DNA of 64,000 bases from Aspidapion aeneum (lineage: Eukaryota; Arthropoda; Insecta; Coleoptera; Brentidae): assembly GCA_963576565.1 (NCBI GenBank), contig OY755045.1:35732667-35796666 (forward strand), given 5' to 3'. Positions 12,000 through 45,100 of the stretch are shown here, piece by piece. The translations under genes were made by a program, and so were the position numbers. The notes beneath the pieces are model-generated. The model had not been told where the DNA came from. It did not search any database and saw only the letters and a list, made by a program, of their open reading frames with translations. The first letter of the stretch is position 1. Each line of letters opens with the position of its first letter.

Positions 12000-12778
12000 C
12001 CCTAAAGTATAAAGGGTAAATGCAAACCAAAACGTTTATGTAGGTAGACCTTAGGTCTATGCGTGCATATGGAGCCCAATGGTGCAAACCACTAACATAA
12101 GGGGCCCTTAAAATGTTGAATTTTGGCCTCCGCAAAAAGTCAAATGTGAACGGCCCCTTTCCATCACCAATTATTAAGCCCGTGTATTCTCTGGGGGTCA
12201 AGGACAAAACAGCTGTTAAACGTCAAATAAACGTCAAAAAATTTTGTTTTGGCCTAAAAATTTTGAAAAATTTGTTTAAATTGGATTAAAATTCAATAAA
12301 ATAATAAAAATGATTCGACGCAAGAGGCGTAATAAGTAAATTTTACTACCTACTAAGAAAGTACCTTCCAACAGTTATTTAAGGCCGGATATGTGTAAGG
12401 TCGGGGGCATCAACCTTTGGTTGCTTCTTCTGCCGATTTTGCTCTTTTTTTCAGGTTTTCAGGTAAATGCTCGATGTATTTAGTTCAATAATAAGGTCTT
12501 TTCAATTGCCTAGTTTTTTAAACAGTTGATAAGTTTACATTTGTTATTATAATTTAAAAGATTTGTAGCTTAACTCCCGATTTTACCTTGCGTTTCGGTA
12601 AAGTTGGGCTATTGTTCGGCTTTGCAATTAGCCAAAGTTGGAGATAATTCATCTTTATCTTTTGCTGTTAGAGATTTGTTATGATTTTTCTTTATAGCAA
12701 AAGCCAACTCAGAAAAAGAAGCTCAATTTTACAGAAGAAAACTACCAAAAAAAAAACAATTTTTTTTATTACGGAATT
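12000..12778. other. No gene recognised
   Basis: AT-rich sequence between the long-TIR element and a LINE. No conserved ORF was seen. Confidence 0.5.
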
Positions 12779-14137
12779 GTTTTTTTTTTTTTTTTTTTTT
12801 TTTTTCAACGGTCATGCCATTTACAAAAATTTAAATTACAATAGTATGAACTATAACTAACAGTATTATGTAGTAATAATTATTGAGCAAATTTTTTCAC
12901 AAACTTGTTGAATTGTTGTAAAGTTACATTAAATAAATCTACATCGATTTTATTTAAAGAATTTGCCATTCTAGTAAGAGGAGAGTTTATCCCATGTGCA
13001 GTTCTATGAAATTGCAAAAACAATAAAGAATAATTTCTAGTCTGTCTTTGTGGAACTTGAAAAGAGATCATTTCTAATAAGTTAGGACAATCAACATTAT
13101 TATTTATAATTTTAAACAGTAACCTGGTATCCATCATAAACCTCTGCTTTTCCAAAGATTGAATACTCAATAAACTCTGTAGAGATATGTAGTCAATATG
13201 ATCTTTTGGTATTTTTAGCTTGTAGTTTATTAACCTTAAAAACCTACACTGAATTTTTTCTAACATATCTATATATTTAAAATAGTGTGGATTCCAAATC
13301 TGACTAGCATACTCAATCAATGATCGCACCAGAGAACAGTACAACAATTTAAAGCAATATATATTATTGAATTCCTCTAAAGTATGCGATATAAACCCTA
13401 ATACTCATAGACTTTTGTTGCAAATATTTTCAATGTGCAAATTAAATTCAATTTTTTGATCAAAAATAACACCTAAGTCCTTAATTTGATCCACACTGTT
13501 TAAAGTAGTAGAATTTAAGATGTAGTCAAATATTATTGGTTTATGAATTCTGAAATATCTCATGACACTACATTTGTTTAAGTTCAATGATAACTTGTTA
13601 TTTTGGCACCATAAATTAAAGCAGTCTAAATCCTCTTGAATTAATAGGCAATCTTGATGACATCCAATTACTAAATATAATTTAAAATCATCTGCAAATA
13701 GTAAGAATTTACAGTTTTTCACACAGAAATAGAGATCATTGATAAATAAATTAAATAAAAGTGGTGACAAATGTCCCCCTTGAGGCACTCCTGAGCAAAC
13801 TTCAATTCTAAATGAATGAATATTATTTATATTAACAATTTGACTTCTTTTGCTTAGGTAGCTCATAATCCATCTAAAGAACCCTCCAGAGAAGCCATGA
13901 TGTTTTAACTTACTTAAGAGGATCCTATGGTTAATTTTATCAAAGGCTTTAGAGAAATCCGTGTGGATTGCATCCACCTGGCTCTCCAAAGCCTCAGATA
14001 TATATTCTGTGTAAATAAGAAGATTACTTACTGTCGATTTACCTCTCTGAAACCCATGTTGTTCTTGGCAGAGAAGAGGTGATAATAAAGGAGTTATTTT
14101 ATTTGTTACTATACTATAATTGTCATGAACAGACAAT
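12779..14137 (-). mobile_element. 5'-truncated non-LTR retrotransposon (Jockey/I-like)
   Basis: On the - strand a 243-codon frame carries reverse transcriptase motifs DFSKAFDKINH, GVPQGGHLSPLLFNLFINDL and FADDFKLY, then SLNLNKC and KDLGVIFD. It continues in the same frame after one TGA near 13402 to a 155-codon C-terminal segment (IEYASQIW, RFLRL). A run of about 26 T at 12780-12805 is the poly(A) tail. Endonuclease and N-terminal parts are absent. Few disablements suggest recent activity. Confidence 0.9.
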
Positions 14138-14296
14138 GGCAGTCTATAATAGGGCCTTTCATCATGAAGACAAAGGAAGCAGTGACTCTAGCCTATAAAT
14201 GCTAAAATGCCATCTATGAACTGTGACAGCAACTTATTAATCAGGGTTTATAGCTATTAAAGAAGTGAAGAACTATTTCAAATATAGTCACAGCCT

Positions 14297-14486
14297 CAGT
14301 GGTGTATATAGAAAAAAGTTTCAGGGTGGGCCCGAGACGTTTGGGGGGGGCCGAGACCCCATGAGGCCGTATTTTATGCTATTTTATCTTTATATTCATG
14401 AAATATGTGGAAAATATATACAAAAATCTTGGCTTCGGGGGGGGGGGGGGCCGGGCCCCCCAGGCCCCCCCGTATATATGCCACTG
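14297..14486. mobile_element. hAT MITE with 8-bp target duplication and G/C runs
   Basis: Ends cagtggtgtatatag and atatatgccactg; CACAGCCT is duplicated at 14289-14296 and 14487-14494. The interior has a run of 12 or more G followed by ccgggcccccc. A related truncated sequence lies at 10890-11020. Confidence 0.85.
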
Positions 14487-15229
14487 CACAGCCTCAATCA
14501 CAACTAGAGGGTGGTACTTTGGACTGGTAGCACCAGCTTCATGTTCATGTGGTGCATAGTAGCAACAAGAGATTTTCATTTCTGGAAAATATTTATGTTG
14601 AAGGATATTTTCTATTGCTATTGGTTCTTTTAAACTGAATTATTTTCATAACTAGGCCACTTATAAACATTGAATAAAACACATAGGTATACATAGAATA
14701 AGATCCACTCAAATTGCCAAAAACCTTTTTGTCTGAAAATTCCAACAGGTTTTATCCTACACAAAATATTGAGGGCTCCTCACAGGGCCACTGTCAGTCA
14801 TAAAATGTGAAAAACAGTCATAAAATTTCACAATGATCATAACATATTGCTCTGCTTAATATTGACATCAATTTCTGTTACCAAAAAGCAGAAAATAATT
14901 TTTTTTTGTAACTTTATAAGGGCTTGTTATTAAATTGTGTAATGTAACTAAGCAAGGGAGCTTATGTTATAAGAGACATGTAGTGGTTTTTGTATTACAT
15001 AATTTAGGGATGGACAAAAGAGTTAAGTTCAAACATTTTTTGTAAAGCTCAAGCATTGAAAAAATAACAGCTAGGTATATATTTTTTGGCTCAAGTCATA
15101 CCTGAGGTCATACCTAATTTTGTCCAAAAAAGGCCATTAAAAGTCATTTAATTTGGAAAGATTGTTCATAAAATAATTTTAAAAAAAGTTGCCTTAAGTG
15201 ATGGCTACCCTGTGATCAGATGAATCAAA

Positions 15230-16075
15230 TTTGTACACATCCTTCAGGAGTTAAAAAGGCTTTAATATAAATTCTTGATCCCCTAATGTGTTCTGTGGAG
15301 TGCTGTACAGGAAGTACAGTGTATCATTGAAATAATATTACAAACTGGCAGTATTTGCTAAAAATATGAAAAAATATATAATATCCATTAGTGACACTCC
15401 TTTTGGTGACAAGACAATAAAAGGTTCTAATGGTTCAACATTTTTGGGAATTTATATAGATGACAAATTAAAGTTTAATAAGCACATCACAAATTTAAAT
15501 AAAAAACTTGCCTCTGGATGTTTTGCCGTGCGTAAGGCATTTTCTGAATTGAGACACAAAATGGCGAAAACAACATATTTTGCTTTAATTGAGTCGTTTT
15601 TACTTTATGGAGTAGCCTTGTTTAGGGTAGTAGTAGGGTTGTTGTAGCAAAACTCTTTTGGAGTCTTCATTCTGCAGAAACGCCCACTAAGATATTTATG
15701 TGGTGCTGATGCAAAACACTGCAAACCTCTGTTTCTAAAGCATCAGATTTTACCTTACATGTATTTGTATATTGGAAACAGTTTGCTTAATTTTTAAAAA
15801 GTACAAGGGTGTGGTTTTTTATTCGAGCTATAAGTAACTTTCAGAACCAAGAAAATATTCCTCCTCCAATTCCCAAATCAGCTCTTAGAAAACAATCTTT
15901 GATATATGATAGCATCAAAATATTTAATAAATTACCAAATATCTGTAAAAAACTTGATAATGTACTAACTTGTAGAAAAACAATCAAAGAATTGTTAGTT
16001 GGTAAAGCCTATTATTCATTGGAAGAAAATTTTGATGATGGTTTTAAAAATATACTAAGATCTATATAGTTAAGA
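15230..16075 (+). mobile_element. Non-LTR retrotransposon C-terminal fragment, disabled
   Basis: Encodes FLGIYIDDKLKFNKHITNL and KLASGCFAVRKAF, then after a frame break PPPIPKSALRKQSLIYDSIK and KAYYSLEENFDDG. The same domain occurs in the LINE at 58527-59660, so both belong to one family. Confidence 0.85.
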
Positions 16076-16359
16076 TTTTGTTAAGTTTATATGTAATTTA
16101 CTTGTGTGTCTTTTTCATTTGTTGCTTGTGATCTCTTTATTTATTTTATTAATTCGCGTGTTTTTTTAGTTATTTTTTACTTACTTTATGTTCTTTACTT
16201 TTTAAATGAGTATATTTTTGCTTAAATATACACACTGTATGTTCATAAACACTTTTGGTTCTATCTTTATGCAAGGATTTAGCCCCCCAAAGGATGCCGC
16301 TTACTTTTCAATCACCTTCTATATGTACATCACAAAACAGTTGTTGAGGATGTATATAA

Positions 16360-16912
16360 GTGGCACCGCGTCATAGCTATGGTAAACCAAATTTTGTGGC
16401 AAAATCTAAGTAAAGAAGCCTCAAAAAATTGTTGTTTCATTTTGTACCTGCAGTGTGCCGCTTTATATGTCTATAATAAAACACCGAGACCTTTTAAAGG
16501 AGAGACAAAATAAGTACTTACCTAATAAATAAAGATCCGGCACATAAAATAGAATCCAAAATTATATTAAAATGTGCGCAAATATTGATTTAGTTGCAAA
16601 AACGGTAATTTGTTTTGTAAAAAGTCGGTCCCAATTTGTTTGGCATTAAAACAGTCAAAACAACAAGGAATAGACAACGTCAAATCCCAGCTAAATCAAT
16701 ATGTTAATAAAATCGTTTAGAAGAAGACATAAATAAAAAGCAAGTAAAATAGTAAGCTAATGACTAATTAGTGCAGTGCCTCGTTTTGGGAATCAATACT
16801 AATAAAAAAATTACAGGAAGTGCGGGCCACTGTATGTACCCCTCTACTCCCTTCCCGACCATCACGGTTTTGATGACGCGGGTTACTTTAATACAACATC
16901 AAGTATACGTTA
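16360..16912 (+). repeat. Interspersed repeat, copy A (about 550 bp)
   Basis: Begins aagtggcaccgcgtcatagc and ends near gttactttaatacaac. A diverged copy in the same orientation lies at 29345-29926 inside an S1P intron. No ORF; family not recognised. Confidence 0.85.
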
Positions 16913-17285
16913 ACACCGACGTGGCGTCTTTTTGACCCCGCAATAACGTCAAAATTAAATTACAACGCAAAAACTGCCAAAATCAACACGCCTTGAAACT
17001 CAACCCGCTTGGCTTGATAGATAATAATTTAAAGGGCCCGAAACAGACAGATTGGTCAGGAAGTCAAATTGACTCCGCGTTTGTCAGGTTAAATTTAACT
17101 TTTATATATATAATTTTAATTTTTAACTTAAGTCACAAAATTTTGGGTTTCTGTTTTATATAATTTTATGTCTAAACGTAAGTTTTTCGTTTTGTCTATA
17201 AAGATTCACTGTATTTTTATGACAATAAAGCATATTGAAATTGAAAAAAATTGAAATAAACTTTTGATTTCCTTCTTTTTTGCAG

Positions 17286-38933
<21,648 letters not shown>

Positions 38934-40420
38934 GTAAGTGCTGACAAAATTACCATCACATCAATTTCTCACTTCGGGTAAGAAACACTCGGAGGCAAGC
39001 AAAACAACAGACATACAAAAAATTATTTTAGATACAACCACTACTTTTTCTAGTACTTAAGTTACATATGATAATATTGCTGTTATGAATAACAAATCGT
39101 TTAAATGTCCACCTCGACATTTTGACGAACCCAATTTTCGATTACTGTCAATAAAGCTTTCAATATTCAATCTTAAAGCATTGAGTGCTTGTTGTCTGTT
39201 GGCGTAGACTTTATATTTTAAATAAGCCTACAAAAAGTAATCTAAAGAAATTCAATCAGTAAATTTTGCGAAAATTGTTCACAAAAGAACGTCTATTTTT
39301 ATAAAAGTTTTGGATAATAACCAAACAGCACGTCTTTAGCCATAATAAATGGTTAGAGTATATTTAGCCATAACAAATACAGTATACTGAACATAAATGG
39401 CAACCTGACAGGTGTAACTTTATTACCATGGTTACTATATCATTTCAAAATCATATATTTCTTATTGTAAAACCCTTTACATTTGATTAGATTTCGACGC
39501 ATTAAAGATTGTTGCAAAGCATTTTAGCACGGAACAAAAATGCCCGAACCTTAAAGTTCAATTTTTTTGTTAGTTTATTATTTAACTGTTTTCTAATGTG
39601 GACGCCGTGGAACCGAGCTGAACCGTTAACGTATATCAAGGAAAACCAAATTAAAAAAAGGTATATTTTTACCCTATCATTTTTGTTAGGATTGGGTGAT
39701 CCTTAATCTAAGTTAACGATATCTCTCATGCCGTCCTTGCCACGAGAGTTCCTGAACCTATTGACCGAGATATTGTGAAAACAAATGTTCTATGCAAGGG
39801 CTAAACAATTATCTCTTAGGGTAGTTCTTCGAGGCTAGAAAATCCTAGCTTTTTGATGTTTCCTTATATTTAGTTTTTACTTACAAATAAATCTTTTTAG
39901 AACAGTTTTTATTTTGTTGATTGGACTTGGGCTAGCTGTCATTTGAGTGTCAAACCTAAATCTTACAAATCTCTTTTTGTTTAGTTTTTGGGGTAAAACA
40001 CGCCATTTTTTATCTAGAATATTAAGATACTGTTACGGGTTCAAAAAACTCGCAATTTCCAAAAATGATATGTCAATTTATTTCGACAATTATGGACAAA
40101 ACACGCACTTAAAGTTACTAATAACTTACTACTGGAATCGGCCTATTAACTTCGTGTTAATATCTCGCTACTACAGTTCGTTATCTTTGACTGACTCGAC
40201 GCGCGATGTCCGGCCCTATATATAGGATTAGCGCAGTTTCGCGAATTCTCCATCAGTCTTCAACGCCTGGAAAATTCTCGTATTAATGCGACCGCAAGTC
40301 ACAGATAACGCAACTAAAACCTAGACTAATAATACAACCTTAAGATAAGTCAACTTAATACTACACTAAACCTAAATAAATTCTAACTATAAAATTTAAA
40401 TAACTTAAATTTGTAACAAT
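38934..40420. other. Sequence after last S1P exon: no further exon recognised
   Basis: I looked for the next S1P segment (human GGANIPALNELL onward, LGDSNC, membrane anchor) in all frames to 64000 and saw none. No other gene was recognised here. Confidence 0.5.
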
Positions 40421-40424
40421 ACTT

Positions 40425-41007
40425 TGATGGAGTCGCACCTATGTTATGGCATTGTCTTCTGGGGTTCCACCAACTACTTCAAATAATTTTTGCTTTACAA
40501 AAGCGAGAAATAAGATATTTGTGTCATGCCCACTTTATATCATATGTCATATCTTTATATTTTCTGGAATCTGTTTCTCTTAGGTATTTACATTAAAATG
40601 ACTTTTTTCGTCTATCAAGTGTATACAACACAAGATCTATTCAAGAGAGAGATTTGCAACTTCCGATTCCGAAATCTACACCGGTACACAAATCAATTAT
40701 TATAATGGCGTCATCTGCGTCAAAAAATTAAAATATTACAAAATCTAAAACTGTTTATAAAATGTTACTTGTGGACAGCGGTTATTATAGTCTGGAGGAA
40801 TATTATCAAGACAGATTTTTACACAGTTAGCTTGGTTTTATTTATTTTATATTATTTTTACATTGAAGTTTTAACTTTTAGCTGTTAATGTAGTTTTTTA
40901 TGCAAGCCTTATTTTTTTATGTGACTAGTTTTACTTGGTTTGCTTTGTTGACAAAACAAATTATACTGTTTTTATGATAATAAAGCACATTATCTATCTA
41001 TCTATCA
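40425..41007 (+). mobile_element. LINE 3' fragment with (atct)n tail
   Basis: Weak match to the C-terminal domain (LMESHLCYGIVFWGS) and a tail ataataaagcacattatcta followed by an (atct)n repeat at 40991-41006. The same aataaagca tail occurs at 59625. Confidence 0.7.
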
Positions 41008-41450
41008 TACGTCACATAACACGGAAGATTCGATTCATCTTCTGTCGACTTCTTCACGATTGATTATGCTATGGATAGAAGTAGTAGTAGAGTAGTGGTG
41101 GGGAGACCATTTTTTGGTCTGGCGACTAGGCACCCGGCGCGCATTTTCGCAAACCCCGACGCAAGTTCCCTTTCTCTAAAGAGGACTTAATTTTGCCTGG
41201 CACCTCTTTGTCGAGGGCAGAGATCTTTATACTGCGTAGCAAGTATACACAGTGGATCCACTATTTTACACCCCTTCCGAAAGGTGGTCCTGCTACATGT
41301 TAAACTTGCATCTATCCAACATCGCTATCGTCCCAGCAAAACTTGGTTATCGACGATAGACTTCTTTCCTTTTTAGTGCAACACTCGTGGTCTTCGTGAG
41401 TTGACTGTAGGAGATTTATGCTGGCGCCATCCTGGTGCCGACTATATATA

Positions 41451-41524
41451 CTGCTTTTCAAAAAAAATTGTACACCTATCATGGGTTTTTATATTGCAGG
41501 TGTACAAATTTTTTTGATAAGTAG
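41451..41524. mobile_element. 74-bp MITE with TA target duplication
   Basis: Inverted ends ctgcttttc..aaattgtacacct and aggtgtacaaattt..ctactt-type, with TA at 41449-41450 and 41525-41526. Loop of about 20 bp. Confidence 0.72.
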
Positions 41525-41851
41525 TATATTACTTATAGCGGGCTCCTGAGCTATTATTCCTGGTTCCTCGGCTGGCTGCGTGTCGGCTCTTCGACTACAC
41601 CTGCGTATATTCTTGATGTTTAAGGTCAACTTTTATTTTGCGTGTAATTCGATGACGACTGTTGAACGTTGAAAAGGAAGTGAGCGGCAGGGCAGACTTG
41701 TTTTTTGGTTTTTGCATCGTTGTTCGAGACGCGAACCTGGTATCTTCTGCATGTGAAGCCGACGATCATATCACGACACTACCCTGCCACCTTGCTAAGG
41801 ATGGAAAGTCCCAGTGTAAATAGAAACAACATATTTATGTACTTTTTATAT

Positions 41852-41857
41852 TTTATT
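41852..41857 (-). terminator. Candidate CFAP61 poly(A) signal AATAAA
   Basis: An AATAAA hexamer on the - strand starts at the last base of the stop codon. If used, the 3' UTR would be only a few tens of bases. The sequence is AT-rich, so chance occurrence is possible. Confidence 0.35.
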
Positions 41858-42155
41858 TACTTAGAAAATAACGGGCTTTTATCAAACCCTTCTAGAATTT
41901 GTCTTATCAGAATGGGATGAGCATACATAGGTAAATAAGCCATGTTCTCCTGTATAAAGTCCAGCACTTTCTGTTCGATGATTTTTGGATAGAGCATGTT
42001 AGGAAACGTGTCGTCGATTTCTTCGTTTTGTTCTGCAGTCAAAGGTTTCCATTTGCGTTGTTTGTAAGCATCTATGACATCGGTTATTAGGCATTCTCCT
42101 GCTGTACCTGTAAATTCAACTAGATTTATTGATTTACCTTTAAATGTCAAACTTT
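41857..42155 (-). CDS. CFAP61: CFAP61 last exon with stop codon
   Basis: The acceptor is taken as gattttag because the AG eight bases earlier would put a stop in frame. It encodes GTAGECLITDVIDAYKQRKW and ends with YLPMYAHPILIRQ and a short tail before TAA at 41859-41857. The human protein ends at the equivalent YHLPMYAWPGIV. Confidence 0.9.
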
Positions 42156-45100
42156 CTAAAATCCTGTAAAAACATCAATCTTCTCTTTTAAGGCACAATT
42201 CGTATTTTACAGTTTTAACATAAATATTGTTAATGTTAATGTAAAGGCGTTTAAGATATATATATATTCATAGAACCTAAAGCCAAGGTTTTCACTGGAG
42301 TAGAGATGAGCGGTATTTCACGAATCGATATTTTTTCACTGATATTTAAAAATCACATATAACGATCGTTCCTTCTTTCTTTCACATCGTGTGATTTGAT
42401 ATCTGTTTTTTTTTAAATCACAATTAAACATTTTCAAAGATGGCAACTTGGCATTCGTTATCACGCTGAAAGCCGGGTATCATGCAACAAAATAACAATA
42501 ACAGAATCAACATCTTATCGTCATAGCTGCACTTAACATATAACAAACCAAGCAGTATCAGTAACGCCTCAAACTCAAACGCGACTTACGTTACGCTACC
42601 TTAACACTGATATTAAAAAATCAAAGTAACAAATATTAGTGTGATTGAAAAATCACGATATCGCTCATCTGTACACTGGATCAACATTGAGTAATTTTTG
42701 TTTTTATGTTGCCTGCTTTTAAAAATGTTCCTTAAAGTTGCTAAATATTCTTCTTATCTCTTTGTTATGGCGGTTGTTTCTTCTTGTTGCCCGTTTTCAT
42801 TTGAGCGGTAGCTTTAAGGGAAAATTGACAACACGACGAAACAAAAGCAAGATGTGTTGCAGTTGCAGTAGAAACAAAAATTTTATAGTTGTTTCTGAAA
42901 GTTTTATGTTTAATGCAACAAGAATAAGAAACAAATCAAATGAATCATGAGTAAATAAAAGTTGCTCAATGCTGTTTGAATAAGAGGAAATACACAGGTA
43001 TCATATGAGAAATTAGTGAAAGCAAGACCAATACTGACCGACAGAAGAAGTCATCAGATTGTTCAACTCATCCAGTAACCTCTCAAATCTGTCATGGTAG
43101 AGCGCAAATGCCCATGGCTGCTTAAAGTATTCGAAAAAGTCTGTAATCAAGACCATCTCGAACCTTAGAATTAGATTGTTAAGCATTTTTTCTTGTTTTC
43201 CCCATAAGCAGTAGAGGTTTTTGACATCTATTGGAAATTTAGCGAGGCAAGTAATAGTTTCAACCTGAAAAAGAACTTGATTTTTACTGTTAATTTTTGT
43301 TAAAGCAGCGGGTTCCGTGGTGTAGCGAATTAGGTACCGTTTGCTGCGTGGTCAATGCCTATTTCGCCTCAATTGGGAAAATAGTCAGTGAGGGGATTTT
43401 GTAAGTGTTTTATAATTTACTGTGTTAACATCACGATTGCTTTTACGTCTTCTTTTCTGTTGGTCAATTTCTTGTTCGGTAACTTCTATTCAACATAACT
43501 TTGTTACTGGTCGTCTATATCGTTGAATTTTGACATTAACCACTCGATCTAGATATTGTTTTACTATTTTGTATCCCACTTTTTGTGACTACTCTACGAC
43601 GCAACGATTTGCTTCGCCGTCTTTTAGGTTTATCGAAGTTTTCTTTCGGACGTGGAGTTCTAAATTCTGGAGTTCTTAACCTCCTGTCTTTTGATCTTTT
43701 TCTATATCGCGCTCCTTTTCTTTCTCTAGTTTTGTTTTTTGTCTTTCTTTTTTTTCTTTGGATCTATATTTCTTCTCTGCTTCGCTTTCAACTACTTTTA
43801 AATCATAATCGTCTTCTAATTCTGATTCATCAATCGTTGCTTTACGTTTATCTGTTGCTGACGGTTTAATTTGTCACTATCTTTTTCTTCTCGCTTTCTG
43901 TCATTCTTTACTTTTTTTGTTGTCCAAAAAGATGATCAATACAATCACACAGACAATGTCTAAAACTAGGATCTAAGCCTAAATCTAATCTAGAAAAAAG
44001 AATTGTTACATTTTGCTTATTTATTCTATGTTGACACAAAATAAAATGTATGAAATGTCACTATTGTTAAAATATTGGCTTATAGACAAATAAATAACAG
44101 GTTAAAAAGACAAATGTTCAAAGACAGATTAAAATAGATACAAATTAAATTAAATAAAATAATGTGTTTTTGTTTTCAATTAAAGGTAAAGTCATAATAG
44201 CATTTAAGTTTTAGGTACTCAACTGTTTCCCTTCTGAATTTTTGATGGTCTTGTATTTCTTTAATATTTGATGGCAAAGTTTCAAAAGCTTTTATTGATC
44301 TGTACTGGGGACCCTTTTCAAAGAAAGTGGAGCTATGAGCTGGAATTCGTAGGTTATCTCTGAATCTTGTGGAAATGTGCATATTATTATATTGACTGGA
44401 GTTTTTTACAAATAATTTTGGGTTTTTTTGGATGGAGCTTCTTTTTAGTTTTTTTTTTGTATCTTTTTTTTTATCGATTCGGAACTAGAACTTAAGGTTT
44501 TAGAGCTTAAACATCTTTTTTTTATCTTCTGATTTATCTTTTTGCTCTTTCTTTATCGTTCCTAGCTTAATTTTTGTGGCGATAAGTTGTCTTTGATTTG
44601 CTTTTACAGCGAATTTAGGCTTATCGGAAACTTCCTATTTAAATTTTTTTTGTCAGGCTAGAGTTTCGCTGAATGACAGATTTTTATTTTGATGTCTAGG
44701 CTTAATGGCGTTTATATTTATTTCATCTGTTTTGCTGTCTTTCTGATCAAAGCTATCAAGAGAAATACTTAGAATTAGTACTTCCTTTTTCTGTAACTTC
44801 ATCCTGAGGAATGTCTGTAGGTACATTTTGTATAATTTTTTCTTTTCTAAAGATATCGTGAATCTTAATTCGATTTTTGCACTCTTTGGGGCTCTGGGAT
44901 TTTCCAAACGTGTTTTTCTGATTCATTGATCTAAATACTCTGATCCTAAAGAAGACATTTTCGAAAAAGTATGTTTACTGTTCACTTTTTCATCGATGAA
45001 ATACTCCCTTTTGGAGAGAGCTCAGTAATTTTTAAATCAGTTTCTAAGGCTAGTAATTTAATTTCATTATTAATCTAGACGTTGTTTTTCTAATTTTTGT

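Noticed and set aside
43585..43869. + strand hydrophobic 94-codon frame
   Set aside because: It is the antisense of the Lys/Glu-rich decayed coding stretch, which explains its Leu/Phe/Ser composition.
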